A stretch of DNA of 14,611 nucleotides. Origin: Lachnospiraceae bacterium (GTDB taxonomy: Bacteria > Bacillota > Clostridia > Lachnospirales > Lachnospiraceae). Positions 1-6,332 of the stretch are shown piece by piece. Within the stretch, counting starts at the first letter, position 1; the number at the start of each line of letters is the position of its first letter. Position numbers and translations under genes: made by a program. The stretch lies in contig JAIECC010000369.1 in NCBI GenBank assembly GCA_029068665.1, positions 1-14,611 on the forward strand. The letters are read 5' to 3'. The notes below the pieces were generated by a model. That model did no database searches and was not told where the DNA came from. It was given only the letters and a program-made list of their open reading frames with translations.

Positions 1-1025
1 TTCTTGAAGTATTATTTGGAATTACGGAGCAGAAGGTAATCAACGAATATTACTTTTTTTACTATCTGTTCCTGACAATCCTCTTTTTAATATCCGCCTA
101 TGGCATTCGGCAGATATACAACCATTTCATTAAAAACAGTATTCAGTTTCCCACTATTACGGGAATATTCACTTTAATATACCTGGCAATTTGCGCCTTA
201 TTATTTGTCTATAATTACACTTATGAAGAGATGCTGGGATTCCCGCAGGATGTCATGCAGGTCAACACATTTCTTTTTACTGTTTTTTTCGTGATTACAG
301 GCATTTTCATTGCGGTCTTGATGTATGTTTTAAAAAGGGATGCCAGACTTCAGGCCCAGAATGTCCAGTATGAAAGCCTCCAGAACTATACCGCACAGGT
401 TGAGGAGCTTTATCAGAATATCCGTGGATTTAAGCATGACTATGTTAATATATTGACCACCATGCATTTTTATATTGAAAGTGAAGATTGGGAAGCTTTG
501 AAGACTTATTATGAAACTGAGATTCTTCCCACCAGTAATTCTTTTCAGGATTCTACACAGGTGTTGGGACAGCTTAGCAACTTACAGATACCGGAATTAA
601 AAAGTCTGTTGTATAATAAGTTTGTAAAGGCGTTAGAATTAGGTATCAATGTTCAATTGGAGATACGGAAGCCCGTGGAAAATATTTCTGCTAAAAATGT
701 TGATATTGCCAGAGTAATGGGTATTTATTTGGATAATGCCATTGAAGCCTTAAATGAACCGGAGCTGGAAGCCGGACAGCGAAATCTGACAGTTGCAGTA
801 ATTCGGGAAGAGGATGCTGTAAGCTTTATTGTACAAAACAGCTGCAAGGAGTTTCGTCTGAATCTGCACAAGCTGGGAAGTCTCAGTTACTCCACCAAAG
901 GCAAACATCGTGGTATGGGACTTCATCTTGCGGCCCAGACCTTACATCATTATAAGAACATTGAGAAAGATACTACCTATGAAAATCATGTATTTACACA
1001 AACCCTAAAGATATTTGATGAATAA
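1..1025 (+). CDS. GHKL sensor histidine kinase, AgrC-like (5' partial)
   Basis: This is the C-terminal 340 residues of a membrane sensor kinase that phosphorylates the response regulator encoded next to it. The reading frame is open from base 3, well before the first ATG at 231, so the gene starts upstream of the window and 231 is not its start. Three hydrophobic segments are visible (about 55-110, 165-215 and 260-330 nt), followed by the kinase core. The H-box reads FKHDYVNIL, with the phospho-accepting His at 435-437. The N-box contains DNAIEAL (about 735-755) and the G-box contains KGKHRGMGLHLA (about 898-933). All three boxes look intact. The order (polytopic membrane domain, then HATPase_c_5-type core) and the LytTR partner fit the AgrC/ComD group, usually peptide-sensing. 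About 90 N-terminal residues are missing if it has the usual length of about 430. The ligand cannot be read from this sequence. Confidence 0.9.
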   Translation, partial: LEVLFGITEQKVINEYYFFYYLFLTILFLISAYGIRQIYNHFIKNSIQFPTITGIFTLIYLAICALLFVYNYTYEEMLGFPQDVMQVNTFLFTVFFVITGIFIAVLMYVLKRDARLQAQNVQYESLQNYTAQVEELYQNIRGFKHDYVNILTTMHFYIESEDWEALKTYYETEILPTSNSFQDSTQVLGQLSNLQIPELKSLLYNKFVKALELGINVQLEIRKPVENISAKNVDIARVMGIYLDNAIEALNEPELEAGQRNLTVAVIREEDAVSFIVQNSCKEFRLNLHKLGSLSYSTKGKHRGMGLHLAAQTLHHYKNIEKDTTYENHVFTQTLKIFDE

Positions 1026-1037
1026 AGGAGAACAAAA

Positions 1038-1793
1038 TTGTTACCAATATACATATGTGAGGATAACCCAACACTTTTACAGTATTATCAAGATACAATC
1101 GACAATATACTCCTGATGGAAGAATTCGATATGAAGGTTCAGGCGGCAGTTACTACGCCGGAAGAACTTTTGCAGGCAGCAAAGCAATGTCAGGGAGAGG
1201 ATGAGGGCAGGGATGGTTTTTATCTGCTGGATATTGATCTGCACGCTGACATGGACGGTTTTGACCTTGCCAAAGAAATACGGAACTTCGATTCCCGTGG
1301 TTTTATTGTGTTTATCACTACGCATTCCGAGCTGGCAATGCTTACATTTAAGTATCAGATTGAAGCCATGGATTTCATTTTAAAGGATGAGGATTGGAGT
1401 ATTGGGCCCAAACTGAATGCCTGTATGAGTGCCGCGCTAGACCGTCATAACAGTTCTACTGAAACAGCAAAGCTTGTTTTCAAATCCGGCAGCCATACCA
1501 TTCAGGTGGAGCAGGATAATATTCTATATATTACACCTTCAACCGTCGCTCATAAAGTTCAGCTGGTTATGAAAAACGGAGTAAAAGAATTTTATAGCAG
1601 CTTAAATGACTGTGAAGAGAATCTGGGAAAAGGCTTTATTCGCTGTCATAAGGCATTCATTGTCAATGCCAGTCACATTACCCAGGTTGACCGAAAGACT
1701 TTAACCATAACCCTTTCAAATGGAGAGTCCATTATTGCATCTACAAGGGGCATTAACCGGGTACTTGATTTTATTCGTTCCGACAATCAATAA
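1038..1793 (+). CDS. LytTR-family response regulator, AgrA-like
   Basis: A 251-residue cytoplasmic response regulator, the expected partner of the upstream kinase. The receiver domain spans about residues 1-130. Acidic pocket E8-D9 and the phospho-acceptor Asp65 in the string YLLDIDL match AgrA, where the same LDI motif carries the phosphorylated Asp. Residues about 145-247 form a LytTR DNA-binding domain, with the typical FIRCHKAFIVN string near its middle. Translation probably starts at TTG (1038), because AAAGGAG at 1024-1030 lies seven bases upstream and no ATG fits. The gene follows the kinase stop codon by 12 bases, so the two are co-transcribed. Targets are unknown: no clear pair of AgrA-type repeats was found in the window's promoter regions. 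Length matches the AgrA/VirR group. Confidence 0.9.
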   Translation: MLPIYICEDNPTLLQYYQDTIDNILLMEEFDMKVQAAVTTPEELLQAAKQCQGEDEGRDGFYLLDIDLHADMDGFDLAKEIRNFDSRGFIVFITTHSELAMLTFKYQIEAMDFILKDEDWSIGPKLNACMSAALDRHNSSTETAKLVFKSGSHTIQVEQDNILYITPSTVAHKVQLVMKNGVKEFYSSLNDCEENLGKGFIRCHKAFIVNASHITQVDRKTLTITLSNGESIIASTRGINRVLDFIRSDNQ

Positions 1794-1795
1794 AT

Positions 1796-1824
1796 TTGCA
1801 AATTAATTTGGTTGTTGCTATAAT
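1796..1824 (+). promoter_or_regulatory. Sigma-A type promoter for TSCPD gene and murG
   Basis: TTGCAA (1796-1801) and a perfect TATAAT (1819-1824) are 17 bases apart, and TGC directly precedes the -10 (extended -10). The start of transcription would be near 1831, giving a leader of about 54 bases. The -35 lies inside a 12-base palindrome, AATTTGCAAATT (1793-1804), which begins at the last base of the upstream stop codon and could be a binding site. Confidence 0.75.
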
Positions 1825-1884
1825 CTTTTTGAACTACGGAATACTAATAATAGATGGTATAGAACAAAAGCAGGGAGGATTGCT

Positions 1885-2127
1885 ATGACTTATAAAACAC
1901 AGGGCGTATGCTCTTCACAGATTTCATTTGAAATTGTAGATAATAAGGTTCATGAAGTTAAGTTTACCGGAGGCTGCAACGGTAATACCCAAGGAGTTGC
2001 AGCTTTGATTGAAGGCATGGATGTAAATGAAGCGATCAAGCGTATGGAAGGCATACGATGTGGTTTTCGGCCTACTTCCTGCCCGGATCAGTTGGCAAAG
2101 GCACTGAAAGCGGCTATTGCCGAATAG
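1885..2127 (+). CDS. TSCPD-domain four-cysteine protein (TIGR03905-type)
   Basis: An 80-residue soluble protein that is almost entirely a TSCPD domain, named for the C-terminal string seen here at residues 64-68. The four conserved cysteines of the family are present at C9, C31, C59 and C66 and suggest a metal or Fe-S site; this is inference. The same domain occurs at the end of some B12-dependent ribonucleotide reductases, but stand-alone versions common in Clostridia have no proven function. The start has GGGAGG at 1873-1878, six bases upstream. It follows promoter 1796-1824 and precedes murG by 16 bases, so the two are probably one transcript. Length is normal for the family. Confidence 0.85.
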   Translation: MTYKTQGVCSSQISFEIVDNKVHEVKFTGGCNGNTQGVAALIEGMDVNEAIKRMEGIRCGFRPTSCPDQLAKALKAAIAE

Positions 2128-2143
2128 AATTCAGGAGGTAGAA

Positions 2144-3220
2144 ATGAAACGAATTATCCTTACCGGAGGCGGTACTGCCGGACATGTTACACCGAATATT
2201 GCACTGATTCCAAGACTACAGGAAGAGGGATATGATATACACTATATCGGCTCGTATAATGGAATCGAAAAAAAGTTAATGGAAGATATGAAGATTCCTT
2301 ATCATGGAATCTCTTCAGGAAAACTAAGACGCTATTTTGATATTAAGAACTTTTCGGATCCTTTCCGGGTCATAAAAGGGTATGGGGAAGCTGCCCGCCT
2401 GATGAAAAGCTTAAAGCCGGATGTGGTATTCAGTAAAGGTGGGTTTGTATCCGTACCGGTGGTAATCGCAGCAAAAAATCATAAAATACCTGCCATTATT
2501 CACGAGTCTGATATGACACCGGGACTTGCCAACAAGATATGTATCCCTTCTGCCGTTAAAATCTGTTGTAATTTTCCGGAAGCCATGGCACATCTGCCTA
2601 AGGAGAAAGCTGTTTTGACCGGAACCCCCATTCGTCAGGAATTATTCCAGGGAGATCCGGTGGAAGCCGTTCAGTTTACCGGTTTATCAGCAAACAAGCC
2701 TACCATTCTGGTTGTGGGCGGAAGTACCGGAAGTGTCAAAGTAAATGAAGCCGTTCGTGGCTGTCTGGATGAGCTGCTAAAGACGTATCAGATCATTCAT
2801 TTATGTGGAAAGGATAAGGTTGACCCTGCATATGAGAATCGGGCAGGCTATATACAGTATGAATATATCAAGAAGGAATTAAGTTCTCTTCTGGCATTTG
2901 CAGATATTGTGGTTTCCAGAGCCGGTGCCAACGCCATTTGTGAATTACAGGCATTGGCAAAACCGAATGTATTGATTCCGTTAGGTTCTAATGCCAGCCG
3001 GGGCGACCAGATTCTGAATGCAGAATCCTTCCAAAAGCAAGGCTTTAGTCATGTTCTCTTAGAGGAAAATCTCAATAACGATACCTTGCTTGCTGCCATT
3101 TCTCAGGTGTATGAGAATCGTGCCATGTATAAGAAAACCATGGAAGCCAGTCAGATGACGAATTCCATTGACATCATTATTGATCTGATTAATAGTGCAT
3201 GTAAGTCAAATACCCCGTAG
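2144..3220 (+). CDS. murG: UDP-N-acetylglucosamine--lipid I GlcNAc transferase MurG
   Basis: MurG adds GlcNAc to lipid I to make lipid II, the last cytoplasmic step of peptidoglycan precursor synthesis, at the inner face of the membrane. The 358-residue product is of normal length. The N-terminal domain has the glycine loop GGGTAGH (8-14) with the likely catalytic His14, and SKGGFVSVP (97-105). The C-terminal GT-B domain has GGSTGS (192-197) and the UDP-GlcNAc site SRAGANAICEL (258-268), with RGDQILNA at about 286-293. The start at 2144 is preferred over an in-frame ATG at 2117, which lies within the upstream gene, because AGGAGG at 2133-2138 is correctly placed for 2144. The gene is not in a dcw cell-division cluster here; its neighbour is the TSCPD gene. 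Its stop codon lies inside the 5' arm of the terminator hairpin. Confidence 0.95.
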   Translation: MKRIILTGGGTAGHVTPNIALIPRLQEEGYDIHYIGSYNGIEKKLMEDMKIPYHGISSGKLRRYFDIKNFSDPFRVIKGYGEAARLMKSLKPDVVFSKGGFVSVPVVIAAKNHKIPAIIHESDMTPGLANKICIPSAVKICCNFPEAMAHLPKEKAVLTGTPIRQELFQGDPVEAVQFTGLSANKPTILVVGGSTGSVKVNEAVRGCLDELLKTYQIIHLCGKDKVDPAYENRAGYIQYEYIKKELSSLLAFADIVVSRAGANAICELQALAKPNVLIPLGSNASRGDQILNAESFQKQGFSHVLLEENLNNDTLLAAISQVYENRAMYKKTMEASQMTNSIDIIIDLINSACKSNTP

Positions 3221-3239
3221 CTTGCTACGGGGTATTTGA
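3206..3239. terminator. Hairpin between convergent genes, probably bidirectional terminator
   Basis: A perfect 15-base-pair stem (3206-3220 with 3225-3239) encloses the loop CTTG. T-rich stretches follow on both strands, though the T-runs are interrupted. It separates murG (plus) from the converging sigma-factor unit (minus) and contains the murG stop codon. Confidence 0.8.
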
Positions 3240-3259
3240 TTTGCAATGAAGCAGGGTCA

Positions 3260-3604
3260 TTACCAGTAATATGTGGGAACGACCGTATGCCAATAATAAT
3301 AAATCCATTCAATGCCGGCCATTCCCATGGAAAAAACGGTAATCAAAAAGGTTAAAAAGATGCCCCAGCCGTCATATCCAACTTTATCCGGACGAAACGT
3401 ACTGATCAGTACTTCGATTCCTAAAGATATCATAGCACAGGGCCATAAGTGCCAGATGACATCATAGGTCAAAGTTGGAACAAAAATGTGGGCCAGGAAT
3501 ACACCGCCAAATAGCACCAGAATAATTCCCAGGGTCACCGTGCCTACTTTATGGGTTCTTTTTGTAATTGGATTCTTTTCATTTGTTATCTCTTGCTCTT
3601 CCAT
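3260..3604 (-). CDS. Small membrane protein, LiaF/DUF5668-like
   Basis: A 114-residue membrane protein of unknown exact role, last gene of the sigma-factor unit. After a charged N-terminus (about 20 residues) there are three hydrophobic segments at about 20-41, 46-67 and 80-99. The first two, with GIILVLFGGVFL and the string LWPCAMISLGIEVL, resemble the short transmembrane module found in LiaI/LiaF-like and DUF5668 proteins of Firmicutes envelope-stress operons. The C-terminus is rich in Trp and Tyr. On the minus strand an AAAGGGGA-type ribosome site lies just before the ATG. It follows the 3642-4295 gene by 37 bases. A role in sensing or answering envelope damage is inferred from this resemblance and from the company of an ECF sigma factor. 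Confidence 0.7.
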   Translation of the reverse strand: MEEQEITNEKNPITKRTHKVGTVTLGIILVLFGGVFLAHIFVPTLTYDVIWHLWPCAMISLGIEVLISTFRPDKVGYDGWGIFLTFLITVFSMGMAGIEWIYYYWHTVVPTYYW

Positions 3605-3641
3605 AGTTTCCCCTTTCTTTCATTTTTCTATATATAGTCAT

Positions 3642-4295
3642 TTACTGTTGATTATTGTCCGGTGCCGGCAGCTCCGGAGTTATAGTTTGAACGAGTGCCT
3701 TCTGGGATTCTGTCGCAGCTTCTGCCGGTTCATTCTTTGGAGGCTCTGCTTGTTTTGGCTGTGATGGATTCATAGATGAAGTATCTGCAGTATACGGACT
3801 CGTTTCTTCCAATACTTCCTTCTTTCCCTGAATCAGCTTAATTCCAAGCAGTATCAATATAAAAGCAACTACTATTCTTGGAAGGTAACGCAGGATTGGT
3901 GAGAGATATTCTCTCAGAAAATCCGGCATCATTCTTATAAAGCTTTCTCCCAGCAGTATGATGCCAAAGAAAATCAACAGTCCGGCAATCAGCTTCTGCA
4001 GATTTCGAGACAGGGGTTGTTCCTCAAGAGAGCCAGGTATATATTTGTCTTCTAGCTCCTGAAAGTCTTTATCCGGCATTCCGGCAAGATTGTTGGCATG
4101 GAAGAAGGAATAGATCCATATGACAATAGCAACAAATATCAGCTCGCTAATCTCCGTAAAGGCTGCTAATACGATTGTTGCCATGAATATAATCAGCAGG
4201 GAAAGTCCCATTTTCATAAAGCCCATGTACATTTCTCCTGCGCCCGGAACTAACGAGCATAAAAATGTTAAAAATCGATTCTTTTTTCTTTTCAT
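3642..4295 (-). CDS. Polytopic membrane protein with TM2-like N-terminus
   Basis: A 217-residue membrane protein of unknown function. The N-terminal part (about 1-66) begins with basic residues and LVPGAGEMYMGFMKMG (15-30), resembling the PG-G-x-YLG pattern of TM2-type domains, then two hydrophobic segments at about 30-46 and 50-66. A second pair of segments lies at about 102-120 and 139-155. The last 60 residues are a polar tail rich in Pro, Ala, Gln and Glu. An AAAGGAAAG ribosome site precedes the ATG on the minus strand. It sits between the putative anti-sigma gene (24-base gap) and the 3260-3604 gene, so it is likely under the same sigma factor. Partner or target cannot be told from the sequence. 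Confidence 0.65.
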   Translation of the reverse strand: MKRKKNRFLTFLCSLVPGAGEMYMGFMKMGLSLLIIFMATIVLAAFTEISELIFVAIVIWIYSFFHANNLAGMPDKDFQELEDKYIPGSLEEQPLSRNLQKLIAGLLIFFGIILLGESFIRMMPDFLREYLSPILRYLPRIVVAFILILLGIKLIQGKKEVLEETSPYTADTSSMNPSQPKQAEPPKNEPAEAATESQKALVQTITPELPAPDNNQQ

Positions 4296-4319
4296 TTTTC
4301 TTTCCTTTCTTATAATGTT

Positions 4320-4790
4320 CTATTCGTTTTGTTTCTGAACCGGTGTCTGGCTGCTTTCTTCACTAAAGTGTTCTCTCAGTGTATCCAATGGATGCAGAAG
4401 CTGATTTGATATGGTATCCATCTGTTCCAGCAATTGGCTGGATGCCATATCCCAGTATTCGAAGATTCCGCTGCTCTGTTCTTTGTTTTCCGTACTCATG
4501 GTGCTGGCATCACCCGGAATAGAAACCGGAAGCAAAAACAGTATAATTATGGCAGCTGCCATGGTACCAATTACTTCTATTTTGTAAACCAGTAATTGTT
4601 TCCGAATATTCTTCTTATGCTCTGTAATGGGCTGCCTGGCGGAATTCTCCCGGTGTCTTAGGTCTTCTTCTTTTTGAATCTGCTGAAGAATCTGCTCTTT
4701 CAAATAAACAGGAGCCTTTAGCATGGCACCTTCTTCAATTTCGTTTATTAAATCCAGTAATTCCTCATCTGATATATAGTCATCATTCAT
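4320..4790 (-). CDS. Probable membrane anti-sigma factor
   Basis: A 156-residue protein with an acidic, helical cytoplasmic N-terminus (1-60), one hydrophobic segment at about 70-91, and an outside domain of about 65 residues. This is the layout of an anti-sigma factor that holds an ECF sigma factor at the membrane. No HxxxCxxC zinc motif of the ZAS type is present, so the call rests on layout and position. Its ATG follows the sigma-factor stop codon with no base between them, and its ribosome site (AGGAGG, complement of about 4799-4804) lies inside the end of the sigma gene, which points to translational coupling and matched amounts of the two proteins. The outside domain has no recognised motif. 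Confidence 0.7.
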   Translation of the reverse strand: MNDDYISDEELLDLINEIEEGAMLKAPVYLKEQILQQIQKEEDLRHRENSARQPITEHKKNIRKQLLVYKIEVIGTMAAAIIILFLLPVSIPGDASTMSTENKEQSSGIFEYWDMASSQLLEQMDTISNQLLHPLDTLREHFSEESSQTPVQKQNE

Positions 4791-5291
4791 TTAAGGCTCC
4801 TCCTTTCTGTAGATATCCTTTAACATGCTCCTTGCTCTGTAAATCTGCGTCTGAACCGTCTTTAATTTTCGATGGAGCTTATTCGCTATTTCCTCCGGAC
4901 TTTCTTCTTCATGAAAATATAGAACTGCAACTTCTGAATATGGAGACTTCAACCTTCTGCAGTGTTCCAGAAGAGTATTGCGTACGGCTGTTTCGTATAC
5001 CTCCTGCTCGGGAATTCCTTCCCGGCTTTGAAACAACTGCATTTCCTCCCAGTCCCAAGGCTCGGAACGCCGTTTTGCAGACTTCAGATAGTCTTTGCAT
5101 TTGTTTACGGCAATCCGGCACAGCCATGCTTTTTCATTGTTTCCGTCAAAGTGCTCCAGGCTGCGGTAGGCCGCCAGAAAGGTATCCTGGGTCAGGTCTT
5201 CTGCTGCAAAATAATCACCGGTAGTCTTATAGCAAATCGAAAATATTAAGTTCTGGTATCGGTCAATCAGCGCTGTAATATTGACTTCCAA
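4791..5291 (-). CDS. ECF-type RNA polymerase sigma factor
   Basis: A 166-residue sigma-70 family protein of the extracytoplasmic-function class, directing RNA polymerase to a dedicated promoter set. Region 2 covers about residues 7-70, with the core-binding string EDLTQDTFLAAYRSL (31-45). Region 4 covers about 104-158, with a helix-turn-helix around SPEEIANKLHRKLKTVQTQI (131-150). There is no region 3 and no extra C-terminal domain, as expected for ECF sigmas. No ATG fits the start; TTG at 5291 is the best start, though GGAGG (complement of 5306-5310) is 14 bases away, longer than usual, so initiation may be weak. It is first in a four-gene minus-strand unit and directly precedes its probable anti-sigma factor. 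The subgroup and signal are not identifiable here. Confidence 0.9.
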   Translation of the reverse strand: MEVNITALIDRYQNLIFSICYKTTGDYFAAEDLTQDTFLAAYRSLEHFDGNNEKAWLCRIAVNKCKDYLKSAKRRSEPWDWEEMQLFQSREGIPEQEVYETAVRNTLLEHCRRLKSPYSEVAVLYFHEEESPEEIANKLHRKLKTVQTQIYRARSMLKDIYRKEEP

Positions 5292-5486
5292 CTGTATTCT
5301 GCCCGCCTCCTTTTGCTGTTCTAATTATTATAACGAGTCTGTCAATGAATTATCTTCAAGTTTTTTTAATTTTTGTTCACAATTTTCTTTCTTTTTCTGT
5401 TTGAAAAGAGAGTTTGAGTCCAATACTCAGCGTTCAGGATTGATTTCATAGTGTTTAGGATGAAAACGTTCATGCTTCAGAAATTA

Positions 5487-5495
5487 TGCTATACT
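5487..5495 (+). promoter_or_regulatory. Extended -10 element for the small RNA candidate
   Basis: TGCTATACT (5487-5495) is an extended -10 element. No good -35 hexamer is present; the nearest candidates are TTCATG (5469-5474) at a 15-base spacing and CGTTCA at 17. Transcription would start near 5502, just before the first structured segment. Confidence 0.5.
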
Positions 5496-5501
5496 TTTTT
5501 C

Positions 5502-5607
5502 CAGTTGAAGGTCCCTTTACTAGGGGTGGGGCTGACAGCTACAGTCCATGGCACATAGCTCCGTAGCCATGGAATATGAAGGGGTTGCATAAAGCAACCC
5601 CTTTTTT
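5502..5607 (+). ncRNA. Structured small RNA or orphan leader candidate
   Basis: A segment of about 105 nt lies between an extended -10 element and a strong intrinsic terminator and has no open frame of note. It holds a perfect 8-base-pair hairpin (5545-5552 with 5566-5573, 13-nt loop), a competing 6-pair hairpin (5529-5534 with 5542-5547, one G-U) and a possible long-range helix of 9 pairs with three wobbles (5511-5519 with 5577-5585). I do not recognise it as a known riboswitch, SRP RNA, 6S RNA, tmRNA or T-box. A separate promoter sits after its terminator, so it is more likely a free small RNA than the leader of the fic gene, but a leader cannot be ruled out. Confidence 0.5.
5579..5607 (+). 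terminator. Intrinsic terminator of the small RNA
   Basis: A perfect 10-base-pair stem (5579-5588 with 5594-5603), loop ATAAA, runs directly into a tract of six T (5602-5607). This is a textbook rho-independent terminator in an intergenic region, with no upstream gene on the same strand within the preceding 2 kb, which is why it points to a short independent transcript. Confidence 0.85.
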
Positions 5608-5660
5608 AGATAAAAAATAATTATCAAACTGGAAATGCAGGGGAAAATATTAGGTTGGCA

Positions 5661-5688
5661 TTGAAAACAACTCGAAAGGTGGTATACT
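5661..5688 (+). promoter_or_regulatory. Promoter for fic-mtnN-luxS
   Basis: TTGAAA (5661-5666) and TATACT (5683-5688) are 16 bases apart. Transcription would begin near 5695, about 24 bases before the fic ATG, giving a short leader. It lies downstream of the small-RNA terminator. Confidence 0.7.
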
Positions 5689-5718
5689 GTAATTATTGAA
5701 ATTAAATGAGGTAGGAAT

Positions 5719-6321
5719 ATGCTTGAAAATAAATTAGGAATTACAAGTGCACCTGAACTTGCTGAAGCAGAAGAAAAAATCAGTAAGAAAAAAGCAGTTG
5801 AGCTTTTTGAGAATGGGATTCTTGATAAACTGGAGACAGGTAAATTTGAATCATTGAAAGCAATCCATAAGCATCTGTTTGGCGATATTTATTTCTTTGC
5901 CGGGGATATGCGCACTGTAAACATTTCAAAAGGAAGCTTTCGTTTTGCACCACTGATGTATTTAGAAGCAGCACTTGCAAATATTGATAAAATGCCTCAG
6001 ACAACTTTCGATGAGATTATTGAAAAATATGTGGAAATGAATATTGCCCATCCCTTTCTTGAGGGCAACGGCAGAAGCACACGAATCTGGCTTGACTGCA
6101 TTCTGAAAAAAGAAATTGGTATGGTGGTGGCTTGGAGCAAGGTTGATAAGGAGGACTATCTCCTGGCAATGGAGCGCAGTCCGGTTAAAGATATTGAAAT
6201 TAAGCATATGCTTAGAAATGCTTTGACGGATAAAATCAATGATCGTATGGTTTATATGAAAGGCATCGATCACAGCTACTACTATGAAGGATATACAATG
6301 TTTAAAGCAGAAGAATTATAA
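5719..6321 (+). CDS. fic: Fic-domain protein adenylyltransferase, class III (NmFic-like)
   Basis: A 200-residue cytoplasmic enzyme that should transfer AMP from ATP to hydroxyl side chains of a target protein. The catalytic motif is complete: HPFLEGNGRSTR (111-122), with catalytic His111, Mg-binding Glu115, and Arg119 and Arg122. The target-docking flap lies around NISKGSFRFA (68-77). Near the C-terminus SYYYEG (186-191) fits the inhibitory motif [S/T]xxxE[G/N], with Glu190 as the blocking residue. This is the class III layout, in which the inhibitor is part of the enzyme and no separate antitoxin gene is needed; none is seen. From memory, the core and tail closely match NmFic of Neisseria meningitidis, which is released by loss of oligomerisation and by self-modification of tyrosines in that helix. 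Related bacterial Fic enzymes modify GyrB/ParE; the target here is unknown. It is 11 bases before mtnN, so co-transcription is likely. The ATG has a weak GAGGTAGG-like ribosome site. Confidence 0.92.
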   Translation: MLENKLGITSAPELAEAEEKISKKKAVELFENGILDKLETGKFESLKAIHKHLFGDIYFFAGDMRTVNISKGSFRFAPLMYLEAALANIDKMPQTTFDEIIEKYVEMNIAHPFLEGNGRSTRIWLDCILKKEIGMVVAWSKVDKEDYLLAMERSPVKDIEIKHMLRNALTDKINDRMVYMKGIDHSYYYEGYTMFKAEEL

Positions 6322-6332
6322 AGGAGGAGAAC

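Larger units (their letters stand above)
5292..5718. other. Non-coding stretch between divergent units
   Basis: No credible gene is present in these 427 bases. The part next to the sigma gene (about 5315-5400) is very A+T-rich and should contain the minus-strand promoter; a TATAAT reads at 5332-5327 on the minus strand but without a well-spaced -35. The middle holds the structured RNA candidate (5502-5607) and the right end holds the promoter of the fic gene (5661-5688). The stretch 5400-5485 shows nothing recognisable. Confidence 0.6.

Noticed and set aside
231..1025. Kinase gene starting at ATG 231
   Set aside because: The frame is open to the window edge and encodes further membrane segments, so the gene is 5' partial rather than a short soluble kinase.
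4832..5224. Open frame of 130 codons on the plus strand
   Set aside because: It lies opposite the sigma-factor gene, has no ribosome site or domain, and its length follows from the base composition of the real gene.
5327..5345. TTGACA and TATAAT on the minus strand upstream of the sigma gene
   Set aside because: Both hexamers are good but only seven bases apart, so they cannot form one promoter. An ECF-type pair (AAC and CGT) is also spaced too widely. The promoter of this unit is left open.
5502..5607. SAM or SAH riboswitch upstream of fic-mtnN-luxS
   Set aside because: Attractive from context, but the conserved cores of the SAM and SAH classes I know are not present, and the fic promoter lies downstream of the terminator.
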